NCBI GenBank assembly: GCA_027491155.1
Contig: JAIXWR010000039.1
Span: forward strand, 62,001-126,000
Source: Verrucomicrobiaceae bacterium
GTDB taxonomy: Bacteria; Verrucomicrobiota; Verrucomicrobiia; Verrucomicrobiales; Akkermansiaceae
Direction: 5' to 3'
Length of the DNA: 64,000 nt
The translations under genes and the position numbers were made by a program. The notes beneath the pieces are model-generated. The model had not been told where the DNA came from, searched no databases, and saw only the letters and a list, made by a program, of their open reading frames with translations. Below, one piece after another: positions 25,266-37,487 of the stretch (positions are counted from its first letter, which is position 1; every line of letters begins with the position of its first letter).

Positions 25266-26726
25266 ATGAAAAAAGTCCTCACCTTTTTGCTCGCCGCCGG
25301 CCTCGCTTCCACAAGCTGGGCCATCGAATCCCCGCCGGGTTACTACAACGACGGCGTGAACATCTTCCCCGCCCCTCCCGGCAAGTTCGTGCCGGTCGCC
25401 AACGCCACCGCGCCCACCGATTGCCCGGTCGGCTACTACACGCCGGTCGCCGGCATGAGCGAGGCCATCCCCGCCAGTCCGGGCTATTTCGTGCCGGTCG
25501 CCGGTTCCTCGTCGCAAACCCCGGCGCCCGCCGGCAGCTACGCCAGCGGCATCGCGTCCACTTCCGCCACGCCTTGCGGCCCCGGATTCTACACTCCCGT
25601 CGCCGGCATGAGCGCCCCGATCCCCGCCAGCCCGGGCTACGTGGTCCCCGACGGCGGAGCCACCAGCCAAACCCCGGTCCCCGCGGGCCGATTCACGTCA
25701 ACGTCCGGTGCCATGTCCGGCATCCTCGCTCCTACCGGCTATTACACTCCCGTGCCCGGCATGAGCCAGGCGATCCCGGCCAGCCCCGGTTACTTCGTCT
25801 CCACCGTCGGCGCCGCGACCCAAAGCCCGGCCCCGGCCGGAAGCTTCACCAGCGGAATTGCCTCCTCCTCCGCCACGCCATGTTCTCCGGGATCCTACAC
25901 GCCGGTCGCCGGCATGAGCAGTTCGATCCCGGCCAGCCCGGGCTACGTGGTCCCCGACGGCGGAGCCACCGGCCAAACCCCGGTGCCTGCCGGTCGCTAC
26001 ACTTCGACGTCCGGTTCCATGTCGGGCACCCTGACTCCTACCGGCACCTACACCCCCGTGCCCGGCATGAGCCAGGCCATCCCGGCCAGCCCGGGCTACT
26101 ACGTCCCGACGGTCGGCGCCGCGAGCCAGACCCCGGCACCGGCGGGAAGCTTCGTCGCCACCATCGGTGCCAATTCCGCCACCGAAGCCTCCGCGGGCTT
26201 CTATGTCCCGGTGCCCGGAATGAGCGTCCAGTTGGAAGCGCCGCTCGGCCACTATGTTCCTAGTAGCGGCGCCACTTCGTTCGAGAGGGCCCTTCCGGGG
26301 TTCTACGTTCCGGCCACCGGCTCGGCCGTTCCGTTTCCCGCGATGCCGGGCACCTATGTGCCCACCTCGGGCGCTTCCGAATCCATTCCCGCGCCGGTGG
26401 GATCCTACGTTCCCTCATCCGGGTTCGCCTTCCCGCTCCCCGCGCCGGCCGGATCGACCACCTTTGCGACAGGCTCCACCTTCTTCCAGCCGATCCCCGA
26501 CATCGAACTGACCGCCTACACGCTGAATCCCGGCGGCAGCAGCAGCTTCTCGTGGACCACCGTCACCGGCCAGACCTACGGCGTTTTCATGAGCAACAAC
26601 CTGCTCGAGTGGATCGAAATCGACAGCGTGCCCGGCACCGGCGGCGTCGTGACGAAGAACGTGACCGCTCCTGCTCCGGGATCGGAGAAGCGCTTCTTCC
26701 GCATCGTCGCGACGCCGTCGCCGTGA
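25266..26726 (+). CDS. Exported 17-residue-repeat surface protein
   Basis: A 486-residue protein with a signal peptide (MKKVLTFLLAAGLASTSWA). Residues of about 20-395 are tandem units of about 17 residues following a pattern like G-Y-Y-x-P-V-x-G-M-S-x-x-I-P-A-S-P, for example GYYTPVPGMSQAIPAS. A higher-order duplication of six units (102 residues) is visible: the DNA word GCCACGCC starting at 25566 recurs at 25872, exactly 306 bases later. The C-terminus leaves the repeat and has a small beta domain with TGQTYGVFMSNNLLEWIEI, ending KRFFRIVATPSP, like four other surface proteins here. The repeat spacing recalls Cys-rich ephrin-receptor-like/GCC2_GCC3 repeats but is almost Cys-free. Adhesin or matrix role inferred. 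Confidence 0.82.
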   Translation: MKKVLTFLLAAGLASTSWAIESPPGYYNDGVNIFPAPPGKFVPVANATAPTDCPVGYYTPVAGMSEAIPASPGYFVPVAGSSSQTPAPAGSYASGIASTSATPCGPGFYTPVAGMSAPIPASPGYVVPDGGATSQTPVPAGRFTSTSGAMSGILAPTGYYTPVPGMSQAIPASPGYFVSTVGAATQSPAPAGSFTSGIASSSATPCSPGSYTPVAGMSSSIPASPGYVVPDGGATGQTPVPAGRYTSTSGSMSGTLTPTGTYTPVPGMSQAIPASPGYYVPTVGAASQTPAPAGSFVATIGANSATEASAGFYVPVPGMSVQLEAPLGHYVPSSGATSFERALPGFYVPATGSAVPFPAMPGTYVPTSGASESIPAPVGSYVPSSGFAFPLPAPAGSTTFATGSTFFQPIPDIELTAYTLNPGGSSSFSWTTVTGQTYGVFMSNNLLEWIEIDSVPGTGGVVTKNVTAPAPGSEKRFFRIVATPSP

Positions 26727-26733
26727 GTCCCGC

Positions 26734-29700
26734 CTAACGCTCCACCTGCAAGCGCATGAAGCGCCGCGGATGCGCCGGATCGCTCCGCAGGTGGAGGTCG
26801 CGGACCTCGACATCGCGAACGTCTCCCGAGCCGCTTTCGCTGATCCCGGCTCCCGGAACCAGAGCGGTGAAGGCCCCGCCCCCGCTGCTGGCCGCCAGAC
26901 CGGTCCACGGGCCGGCGGGGCTGGCCGCAGCCTGCACCGTCAGGGTCAGGTCGCGGGCAGAGAGCCGTCGGGAAAACGAGAGCGCCAGCTTGCCACCGGC
27001 CTCGCCGCCCGCGGGAAGCGGCGTCATGGAGGCGAGGTTCGGATCCCCGCCGAGCGCGTATTCCAGCAGGTTGACGATGCCGTCCCGATCGACGTCCGCG
27101 AGGTCCGCCGCATTGCCGGAGTTCGCGTTGGTCGCGAAATGCGTGAAGCGCCACTGCTGGATCGGCGGCAGCGGGGTCCATACGAGGTTCACCGTACTTG
27201 CCGTGTGCTGGAGCGTGAAGGCCCCGTAGCCGCTCGCCGGCCGGCCGTTGAGGTCGCTGCCGATGGTTCCCAGCTTGAAGGTTCCGGTGACCGAGGTCGC
27301 CGCGACCAAAGGCCAGCTCCGCGCTTGCCCCCAGAAGGCGTCGCGGAAGTCCACCGCGCTGCCCGGCCGGTTGAAGACCAGGTCGATCGCCGCGTTGTTC
27401 GTGATCGACACCCCCGCCGCGTTCACGCGGTCGAGGGCAACACCGCTTTCGACATTGTCGCCGAGTTCCCAAGCCACGCGGCTGGCGGAACCGAAGGCAA
27501 GCGTCCCGCTGAAGGTGATCGTGCCGAAGCCGTCGCCCGGCTGGAGGGTGCCGTTGACCACCGTGTTCGCGGCGATGCTTCCGCGCCCTGCCAGCCTCCC
27601 CGCGGTGGCGACCGTGACGGTGCCCCCGGCGACCAGGCTCCCGTTCATGACCAGCGTGCCGGCGCTGACGGTCGTGTTGCCGGTCCAGGTGTTCGAACCG
27701 GCCAGCGTCCAGGTCCCTCCATCGTTCTTCGCCACGGCGAGCACGTTGGGCGCGACGCCGTCGAGCACGTTGCCGGTGATGATTCCCTTCGCCGCTCCGG
27801 CCAGATCGAGCGTGCGGCCGGTGGTGTTCGGCATCAGGTTTCCCTCCAGCGTCAGCGTCCCGTCGCTCGCCAGCAGCCGCGTCGCCCCGCCGCCGCTGGT
27901 CAGGGTGAAATTGCCGCTGACCAGGTTGTCGCCCGCCTCGTTGATGATCGCGCCGCTGTTGCTGCTGGTGGTGAAACTGATGCTCGCCGGCAGTTCGATC
28001 GGATCCAGGGAACCGTCGAGCCGGAGCTGCGGTGCCCCGGCGGTGCCGTTGCTGAGGACGATGGTCTTGGTCCCGTCCCCGAGCGCGTGGCTGTTGGTGA
28101 TCCGCAGCGCGCCGCTGTTCACCGTCACGCCGCCGTCGAAGCTGTTGATGCCGCTCAGCACGATCGTCCCCGCGTTGATCGGGCAGTCGATGTAGAGCCC
28201 GCCGCTGCCGCCGATCGGGTTCGGCACGGTCAAGGTGCCGGTCCGCTCGAAGCGCAACGTGCCGTTGTTCGTCACCTCGCCGCTGCCCAGAACGCCACCG
28301 GGCCCGTCCTCGCCCACCTGCAAGGTCCCCGCGCCGATCAAGGTGTCGCCGGTCCACGAATTGGCACCTCGCAGGATCACCTTGCCGCTTCCGGATTTGA
28401 TGAAATCCCCGGCTCCGTCGATCGCACCGCTGAAGCGGAAGGTCGCGCTGCCGCTCGCGTTGAAAGTCGTCGCCGAACCGAGCGTGACCGGCGTGGCGAG
28501 GTCATAGCTCAATCCGCTGCCGTTGCCGGCCGTCATCTGGACCGACGGGTTCGCCACGCCGTTGTTCAGGAAATGGAGACTGCCTCCGGAGATCGCGACG
28601 CTGGTGGCGGCGCTGCTCGTTCCGGCCAAGGTGAGGCTGTTCAACACGAAGCCGCTTCCGAGATCCTGGTTCGGCTGGATCGCCCCGCCCGCCAGCGTCT
28701 GGCCGGTGAAGAATTGCAAGGCGGTGCCCCGGCCGGGAAGCGGGACGGTCGCGCCCGACCAGTGGCTGCCGTTGCTCCACGGCAGCGGCGTGCCGGGCGT
28801 CGTGTTGTTCCAAACAGAAGTCACCGGCGCGGCCGACAGCGTGATCGACCCTCCCGCGCTCAAGCCGCCGAAGTGACGCACCGTCATCCCGGCCGCGAGC
28901 GTGCCGATTTCCGCCGGTGCCAGCGCGGAGGTGAACACGGCAAGGTCGTCGAGCTGGCCGTCGAACCACCGGCCCGGCTGGAAAGCGGGATTGGCATGAC
29001 CGCCGAAAACCAGGGGCGAATTCTGGTCGATGGCGAAGGTGAAGCCGGAGTCCGTGCCCGCCAGGGTCCCGTTGACGAAGAAGGAAAGCACCGGCCCGTC
29101 GCGGACGACCGCGAAGTGGTGCCAGGCACCCGCAGCGATGCCGGTTTTCTCCAGATCGACGTCGAAGATCGTGCCGTTGTGATGCTGGAGCCGCACCGTT
29201 GTCTGGCCGGCCGGGCAATTCACGTAGATCTCCTTGTTGGTGCCGAAGCCGTCGCCGTCGGAGAGGTGCCAGACGAAATCGTCGTTCGTCGTGTCCCGCC
29301 GCTTGAACCAGCCGCACACCGTCCAGTCCGCGGTGTTCCAGTCGAGCTCCGCGGCGGACACGGAGCGGCGGACCCGGGCTGCCGTGGTTCCGGTCTCCAC
29401 CAGATCCACCGAGCGTGCACCCTGGCTGACCAGCGATGAGGCATGGTCGGGAACCATCCCGAACGAACCCGCTCCCGCGAAGTCGATGGTCCCGTCCCGC
29501 GATTTCCCGGAGACGTCGGGGACCGTCGTGGAGCCCGCGGCATCGGGCTCGTCGAAATCGTAGGCCAGCAGCACGCGGGCATCCGGCGTGGTGTCGGTGG
29601 CGGTGAAGCTGAAACTCGGCACGCCGGTGTAGCCGGGATCCGGCGTGAAGCGCGCGGTGTGGCCGTCGTCTAACAGAACCACCGTGCCGTTCACCCCGCC

Positions 29701-32682
29701 GCTCACGCTGAAGCGCAGCTGCTCCGGCGGCGTGCTGTCGTCGGTGACATAGCCGCGCAGGTCGATGTCCACCGCATTGTCGGCATTGCCGGTCGCGCTG
29801 CCGTTGGCCGCGGCGGGCGGGTCGTTGGTCGCGGCGAGGTTCCAGCTGGAAAGCGGCGCGATCACGGGCAGCGTGGCCGGAACGGTCTCGCCGCCGGAAA
29901 GCGGCACGAACCAGAGCGCGAGCGTGGTGTTCATTACCCCCGTGAGCTGGATCGCCAGCTTCTTGTGCCCGGTGTTGGCATTCTGCCCGGCGGGATTCGG
30001 CGAGCCGGCCAGCGGCACCGCGTCCATGATCTGGAAGGTGCCACCGCCGCTCACGATCTTGCACCACAGCCGTTCCGCGCCCTGGGTCATCATCGCGGAC
30101 GTGCCGTCGGGATCGATCGTCACCGTGGTGGCCGGCGAGGTGAAGTGACCGAACCACCAGACCGTCTTGCCGCTCGCCGCCTGGATCTCGTCCTGCACCA
30201 GCACCTCGTCGCGCTTGCCGGTCAGCCGCGCGCCGCGCCAGACGCGGGTCATCCCGCTGTAAACCGGCGTCAGGTCGTGGATGGCGAAGCTTTCGCTGCC
30301 GCGGGCCTCGCTCTGGAAGGCCAGCAGCGGCGCGACGGCGCCAAGCACCATGCCCCCTCCCGCGCCCGGATCGATCGCCAGCGTGTTCTGCCCCTCCGGC
30401 CGCATCCGGTAGTAGTCCCAGCGGTCGGTGCCGCTGCTCGGGGTGTCGCTGAAATACCCGGGCAGCGCGTAATTGTCGCCGCCGAGGTCGTGGAACCAGC
30501 GCTTGCCGAGGGCATCGAGCACGAAGGTCCCGGCATCCAGATTGCCATGGGCCGCGCCCATTTCCCCGCCTTTGCAGCCGATGAAGGTCGCACGGCTGTC
30601 GTTCCACTTGCCGCGCATCGTCACCATTCCCTGCGGCTGGTAGGCCGTTCCTGCGTCGCCGTGAAAGGCCATGTCCACCGGTGTCGCGGAGCCGGCCACC
30701 GACGCCGTGCTTTCCGTGTGCCACAATGCGCCGAGCGCGCTGCCGCCGCCCTGGTTGTCCCACCACGCCAAGACCGGCTGGCCGTAGCGGCGAGCCATCC
30801 ACGGGAACACCGGTCCGCGCGACGGACCGCCGGCGCCGGCATCGGCGAAGTTGAAGATGATGTTCGTCGGCCCGGTGGCGCCGATCGGGGCGAAGCCGCT
30901 CTCCGACACGCCCTGGGTGCCGCTGATCCCGAAATCGCTGCCCAGCACCCACTCCAGCCCCGCGAACATCCGGATGCCGTATTCCGTCGTGTAGCCCCAG
31001 TAGCCGGGGCCTTCATACCACGCCCCGCAGTCGGTGGTGAAATGCGCCCACAGCGGCCGCGTCGAGTTCAAGGCACGGTGCAGGAGGTTTTCCACCAGCG
31101 CCTCGCTTTCCGTCCCCACCGCCAGCGCGCCGATGCTCAGGCCGCCGTTGCACACCATGTTCCAGTTGTTGCCGCTGCTGCGCGACCACCAGGCGTTCGA
31201 AGTGAGCTGGGAGAGCCCGGGATTCAGCCCGAGGTTGAGGATCGCGTTGCGGATCGTGTCGCGCCGCAGCTGGGTCCAGTAGTGGTAGAACCAGTCGTAG
31301 CCGATCGCGCAGGCGTGGGTCATTTCGGCGGTGTCCAGGAAATGCCCGGGATGCCAGTCGGGGAAAGCGGCCACCGCGGAAAGTTCGGTCCACGCGCGCT
31401 CGGCATACTGGCTGTCCCCGGTGAGCTGCCACGCGACGCCGAGCTTGTACATCCGGTCCACCACCTTCCGGGATTCGCTCAGGATCGTGCCGCGGACGTC
31501 GGGCGCGTAGGTCACCGGGGCTTCCGTGAGGATCGTGTTCGCACTGTTGATCGCGTTCTGCGCCCAGGTCTTCGGCTGGCTGGCGGCCGGGCTCTGCCAG
31601 GTGGCGCGGAGTTTCGCAAAGCGCGCCGCCGTGGCGAAAATCCGCGGATGGTCGCGCGCCATCGTGTCGAGCAGCGCGGCCTGTGCCGGCTGCGCGGTGG
31701 ACAGGCCGGGCTGCACCAGCGCTTCTCCCGGGACGACGCTGAAGTCCGCGTCGCCGGGCTTCTTCCAGCCCACGCTCCAATGGTCGGTGCCGTTGTCTTC
31801 CTTGTGCAGCAGTTCCACGAAGTAGCGCTGACCCTGCACCAGCGGCACGGGCGCCGACTGCTGCCCCGCCTGCGCGTTCCAATCGCGGAAGCCCGTCGCC
31901 GATGCGACCGACGCGACCAGCACCTTGTTGGCGGCCGTCGAGTCGCTGCTGAGGTAAAGCTCCACCACCTCGTCGCCGCTCACCGCGAACTGGTAGTTGC
32001 CGGTCGTTGGCGGCACGATGAACCCGGTGACCCGCGTCCCGTGGCCATCGCTCCAGTCCCGGGCAAGGCACTCGAAGCTCGTGATGAACTCGCGACCGCC
32101 CGGCCTCGCGGGATAGTTCGGGTCGGAGGTCAGCGCGGCGATCGTGCCGCCCGGGATGCCGGTCCAGTGCTCCTCCAACAGCGATCCTCCCGCCTTGGCC
32201 TGGCGTGTTGGAAACAAGCGCGAGGATGGAATCACCTCGCGCGCCCTCGAGGCGCAGGACCATTCCAGCTTCGCGGTGGCCGAACCGCTGCGCTCGATGT
32301 ACTCAAGCCGCAGATTCACCCGCCGGCCGGCTTTCAATTCGATCTGCCCGCGCATCTCGGTCGGCGCGGCAAAATAGGTCCGCGCCACCAGCAGGCGGTC
32401 GTCCACCCACAACCTTGCGCCGTCGTCCGCCGTGACGTGGAAGGTGTAGAGCTGCGAGAACTCCGGCTCCACCTGCCCGGTCCAGACCACCGAGAAGCTG
32501 TCCCCGCTGGTCAGCGAAGTGCCCGCCGGGATCGACGTGCCCCAGTCGAAGTTCACCGTCGCGTCCGTCCGGCTTCCGGCCGGCGTCGTGAAAGTCGACG
32601 TGTCGTAATAGGCGGCGCTGAGCCCGTTCTGGGCGCGGACGAGCGGGACAAGCAGCAGGAGCCAGAGAAGGAGAAAGCGCAT
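26734..32682 (-). CDS. Giant exported heparinase II/III-like lyase with beta-repeat region
   Basis: A 1982-residue exported protein. Order: signal peptide (MRFLLLWLLLLVPLVRA); PA14 domain (about 20-160, FHVTADDGARLWVDDRLL); a second PA14-like domain (about 175-330); a heparinase II/III-type alpha/alpha barrel and beta sheet (about 340-960) with NNWNMVCNGG, the candidate Tyr region GPGYWGYTTEYG and HGNLDAGTFVLDALGKRWFH; a cadherin-like domain (about 985-1035); a LamG domain (about 1037-1265, GAWHHFAVVRDGPVLSFFVN); autotransporter-associated beta-strand repeats (about 1290-1840); and the C-terminal module with DRDGIVNLLEYALGG, ending RRFMRLQVER. The predicted activity is beta-elimination of a uronate polysaccharide outside the cell. 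A CTAACAG word lies at 29670. It converges with the repeat protein, seven bases apart. Confidence 0.85.
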   Translation of the reverse strand: MRFLLLWLLLLVPLVRAQNGLSAAYYDTSTFTTPAGSRTDATVNFDWGTSIPAGTSLTSGDSFSVVWTGQVEPEFSQLYTFHVTADDGARLWVDDRLLVARTYFAAPTEMRGQIELKAGRRVNLRLEYIERSGSATAKLEWSCASRAREVIPSSRLFPTRQAKAGGSLLEEHWTGIPGGTIAALTSDPNYPARPGGREFITSFECLARDWSDGHGTRVTGFIVPPTTGNYQFAVSGDEVVELYLSSDSTAANKVLVASVASATGFRDWNAQAGQQSAPVPLVQGQRYFVELLHKEDNGTDHWSVGWKKPGDADFSVVPGEALVQPGLSTAQPAQAALLDTMARDHPRIFATAARFAKLRATWQSPAASQPKTWAQNAINSANTILTEAPVTYAPDVRGTILSESRKVVDRMYKLGVAWQLTGDSQYAERAWTELSAVAAFPDWHPGHFLDTAEMTHACAIGYDWFYHYWTQLRRDTIRNAILNLGLNPGLSQLTSNAWWSRSSGNNWNMVCNGGLSIGALAVGTESEALVENLLHRALNSTRPLWAHFTTDCGAWYEGPGYWGYTTEYGIRMFAGLEWVLGSDFGISGTQGVSESGFAPIGATGPTNIIFNFADAGAGGPSRGPVFPWMARRYGQPVLAWWDNQGGGSALGALWHTESTASVAGSATPVDMAFHGDAGTAYQPQGMVTMRGKWNDSRATFIGCKGGEMGAAHGNLDAGTFVLDALGKRWFHDLGGDNYALPGYFSDTPSSGTDRWDYYRMRPEGQNTLAIDPGAGGGMVLGAVAPLLAFQSEARGSESFAIHDLTPVYSGMTRVWRGARLTGKRDEVLVQDEIQAASGKTVWWFGHFTSPATTVTIDPDGTSAMMTQGAERLWCKIVSGGGTFQIMDAVPLAGSPNPAGQNANTGHKKLAIQLTGVMNTTLALWFVPLSGGETVPATLPVIAPLSSWNLAATNDPPAAANGSATGNADNAVDIDLRGYVTDDSTPPEQLRFSVSGGVNGTVVLLDDGHTARFTPDPGYTGVPSFSFTATDTTPDARVLLAYDFDEPDAAGSTTVPDVSGKSRDGTIDFAGAGSFGMVPDHASSLVSQGARSVDLVETGTTAARVRRSVSAAELDWNTADWTVCGWFKRRDTTNDDFVWHLSDGDGFGTNKEIYVNCPAGQTTVRLQHHNGTIFDVDLEKTGIAAGAWHHFAVVRDGPVLSFFVNGTLAGTDSGFTFAIDQNSPLVFGGHANPAFQPGRWFDGQLDDLAVFTSALAPAEIGTLAAGMTVRHFGGLSAGGSITLSAAPVTSVWNNTTPGTPLPWSNGSHWSGATVPLPGRGTALQFFTGQTLAGGAIQPNQDLGSGFVLNSLTLAGTSSAATSVAISGGSLHFLNNGVANPSVQMTAGNGSGLSYDLATPVTLGSATTFNASGSATFRFSGAIDGAGDFIKSGSGKVILRGANSWTGDTLIGAGTLQVGEDGPGGVLGSGEVTNNGTLRFERTGTLTVPNPIGGSGGLYIDCPINAGTIVLSGINSFDGGVTVNSGALRITNSHALGDGTKTIVLSNGTAGAPQLRLDGSLDPIELPASISFTTSSNSGAIINEAGDNLVSGNFTLTSGGGATRLLASDGTLTLEGNLMPNTTGRTLDLAGAAKGIITGNVLDGVAPNVLAVAKNDGGTWTLAGSNTWTGNTTVSAGTLVMNGSLVAGGTVTVATAGRLAGRGSIAANTVVNGTLQPGDGFGTITFSGTLAFGSASRVAWELGDNVESGVALDRVNAAGVSITNNAAIDLVFNRPGSAVDFRDAFWGQARSWPLVAATSVTGTFKLGTIGSDLNGRPASGYGAFTLQHTASTVNLVWTPLPPIQQWRFTHFATNANSGNAADLADVDRDGIVNLLEYALGGDPNLASMTPLPAGGEAGGKLALSFSRRLSARDLTLTVQAAASPAGPWTGLAASSGGGAFTALVPGAGISESGSGDVRDVEVRDLHLRSDPAHPRRFMRLQVER

Positions 32683-33049
32683 GGTCGGCGGGCAAGCCCT
32701 TGGGTTTCAGGCAGGAATCGCCCGAAGCCTAGAACCCCCGCTGCGTCGCGGCAAAGCGAATCTTCCCTCTGGAGTGCGACGGCACGACGTCGCTTTGGCT
32801 CGGGGTGACGCTCGCCTCACCCCGGGGATACGGACCACCACCAACGGCAATCCGTGGCCGGCAGAGCAGAGAAGCCGCACCCCGAGCGAAAGCTGCGTCG
32901 TGCCGCAGCACTCCAGACGGTCGCTCGTCCGGCGGGGCAGGATGATCTGCAACCGCAAGGAACCGCTCACCTCACGTCACATCCGAATGCCCCCCTGAAT
33001 CCACGTGGTCATCCCTAAAGGCATCGGGCTGAAGACGGGACGGCCTCCA
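32683..33049. other. Intergenic region between the lyase and parE genes
   Basis: The 367 bases contain the 148-base inverted-repeat element (32769-32916) and otherwise no ORF with coding character. The left end should hold the promoter of the lyase gene, but no clear -10/-35 pair stands out. No RNA gene is recognised. Confidence 0.6.
32769..32916 (+). repeat. 148-bp inverted-repeat element, copy A
   Basis: The outer arms (32769-32800 and 32887-32916) pair and begin with CTGGAGTGC. The left arm carries GCGACGGCACGACGTCGC. The right arm, read in complement, carries GCTGCGGCACGACGCAGC: the same core with two exchanged base pairs. A central hairpin (GGGGTGA 32802-32808 with TCACCCC 32817-32823) follows. 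A second full-length copy, in the opposite orientation and of the same length, lies at 62808-62955. Confidence 0.9.
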
Positions 33050-34894
33050 TCACGCCACCTGCCGGTCCACGTCGATCCTGAGGTTCCCGATGATGAAGTC
33101 CTGCCGGTCCGGCGTGTTCTTGCCCATGTAGAAGGCGAGCAACTCCTTGGTCCCCTTCCCTTCCTCGAAGGTCACCGGATCCAGCCGCATGTCGGGGCCG
33201 ATCATGAACTTGAACTCGTCCGGCGAGATCTCGCCGAGGCCCTTGAAGCGGGTGATCTCCGCGTTCTTGCCGAGCTTGTTGATGGCGTTCACGCGCGATT
33301 CCTCGTCGTAGCAGTAGATCGTCTCCTTCTTGTTGCGCACCCGGAACAGCGGCGTCTGCAGGATGAAGAGATGACCTTCGCGGATCACCTCGGGGAAGAA
33401 CTGGAGGAAGAACGTGAGCAGCAGCAGGCGGATGTGCATGCCATCGACGTCGGCATCGGTGGCGACGACCACGCGGTTGTAGCGCAGTTCCTCGATCCCG
33501 TCTTCAATCCCGAGCGCCGCCTGGAGCAGGGCGAACTCCTCGTTCTCATACACGATCTTCTTCGCCAGCCCGAAGGTGTTCAACGGCTTGCCGCGCAGCG
33601 AGAAAACGGCCTGCGTCTCGACGTCGCGGCTCTTGGTGATCGAGCCCGAGGCGGAGTCGCCCTCGGTGATGAACAGCGTGCTGTCGAGCCGCTGCTTGTG
33701 CTTCGAGTCGAGGTGCGCGCGGCAATCGCGCAGCTTCTTGTTGTGCACCTTCGCCTGCTTGGCGCGCTCGCGGGCCATCTTCTGGATGCCCTTCATGTCC
33801 TTGCGCTCGCGCTCGGCGGCCTGGATCCGCTTCTGGATCGCCTCGGCCACCTTCGGGTGCTTGTGCAGGTAGTTGTCGAGATGCTGCTTGAGGAAATTCC
33901 CGACGAAGGTGCGCAGCGACTCGCCCTCCGGCGCGATGGTGGTGGAGCCGAGCTTGGTCTTGGTCTGCGACTCGAAGACCGGCTCGATGATCCGCACGCA
34001 GATCGCCGCCTCGATCCCCGCGCGGATGTCGGCGGGGTCGTACTGCTTCTTGTAGAATCCTCTAACAGCATTCACCAGCCCCTCGCGGAAGGCCTGCAAG
34101 TGCGTGCCGCCCTGGGTCGTGTTCTGGCCGTTGACGAAGGTGTAGTACTCCTCGCCGCTCTCGGCGGTGTGGGTGAAGGCGATCTCGATGTCCTCGCCGC
34201 GCAGGTGGATCGGCTCGTAAAGCGCCTCGCTCTCCATCTCCTCGCGCAGCAGGTCGAGCAGGCCGTCCTTCGATTTGAACTTCTTGCCGTTAAAGGTGAT
34301 CGTCAGCCCGGGGTTGAGGTAGGAATAGTAGCGGCACATCCGCTCCACCGTCGCCTCCTTGAACTTCGCCTTCGCGGGGAAGATCGAGCGGTCGATCTCG
34401 AACGCGAGCCGCGTGCCCGACTGGGCTTCTTCCTTGCGAGGATACTTCATGTCCTCGGTGACCATGCCCTTGGAGAACTCGATCGCCTTGGTCTGCCCGT
34501 CGCGCCAGGCCTGGATCTCGAAGAAACTGGAAAGCGCGTTGACCGCCTTGATGCCGACGCCGTTGAGGCCGACCGATTTCTTGAAGGCCTCGCTGTCGTA
34601 CTTGGCACCCGTGTTGATCTGGGCGGCGCAGTCGAAGAGCTTGCCGAGCGGGATCCCGCGGCCGAAGTCGCGGACCTCGACGCGACCTTCCTCGTCGATG
34701 TCCACCTTGATCTCCTTGCCGTGCCCCATGATGTGCTCGTCGATGGAGTTGTCGATGACCTCCTTGAGCAGGATGTAGATGCCGTCGTCCGGCGAAGTGC
34801 CGTCGCCCAGCTTTCCGATGTACATCCCGGGGCGCATCCGGATGTGTTCGCGCCAGTCGAGGGACTTGATGTCAGCTTCGGTGTATTCGGCCAT
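33050..34894 (-). CDS. parE: Type IIA topoisomerase subunit B (ParE-like)
   Basis: ATPase and TOPRIM subunit of a type IIA topoisomerase, 614 aa, the shorter ParE/GyrB class. ATP site: [18 protein letters not shown] (Glu45), RDFGRGIP and [14 protein letters not shown]. Transducer region: [38 protein letters not shown] (about 411) and [19 protein letters not shown] (about 480), then [15 protein letters not shown]. It lacks the large GyrB insertion, and the sequence flavour matches ParE of topoisomerase IV; GyrB of a minimal type cannot be excluded. The partner A subunit is not in the window. A CTAACAG word at 34062 is read as Ala-Val-Arg with an unusual AGA codon. The kinase gene upstream is about 110 bases away. 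Confidence 0.88.
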   Translation of the reverse strand: MAEYTEADIKSLDWREHIRMRPGMYIGKLGDGTSPDDGIYILLKEVIDNSIDEHIMGHGKEIKVDIDEEGRVEVRDFGRGIPLGKLFDCAAQINTGAKYDSEAFKKSVGLNGVGIKAVNALSSFFEIQAWRDGQTKAIEFSKGMVTEDMKYPRKEEAQSGTRLAFEIDRSIFPAKAKFKEATVERMCRYYSYLNPGLTITFNGKKFKSKDGLLDLLREEMESEALYEPIHLRGEDIEIAFTHTAESGEEYYTFVNGQNTTQGGTHLQAFREGLVNAVRGFYKKQYDPADIRAGIEAAICVRIIEPVFESQTKTKLGSTTIAPEGESLRTFVGNFLKQHLDNYLHKHPKVAEAIQKRIQAAERERKDMKGIQKMARERAKQAKVHNKKLRDCRAHLDSKHKQRLDSTLFITEGDSASGSITKSRDVETQAVFSLRGKPLNTFGLAKKIVYENEEFALLQAALGIEDGIEELRYNRVVVATDADVDGMHIRLLLLTFFLQFFPEVIREGHLFILQTPLFRVRNKKETIYCYDEESRVNAINKLGKNAEITRFKGLGEISPDEFKFMIGPDMRLDPVTFEEGKGTKELLAFYMGKNTPDRQDFIIGNLRIDVDRQVA

Positions 34895-35003
34895 GGGGAA
34901 ATTGTTTCGGAAAGGTTGGGCAATTGCCGGGCGACTGGCAAGCCCCCCGGGAGCGCCGGTCCTTCCAACCGGCCCGGATGGTCCCTTGCTACCGGTCCCG
35001 GCC

Positions 35004-37385
<2,382 letters not shown>

Positions 37386-37487
37386 GACGAAGGGTAATCT
37401 ACGGGGCCTCCGGCTGGAAACTTCATTTTCTCGAAACATCTTCCGGCCATTGACAGCCGGCCCGGGCGACCGCGACGCTCCCCGCCG

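Noticed and set aside
26770-29439. 889-codon plus-strand frame opposite the lyase giant
   Set aside because: It has low-complexity Arg/Ala/Gly composition and no motifs; the minus strand encodes recognisable LamG and beta-strand repeats.
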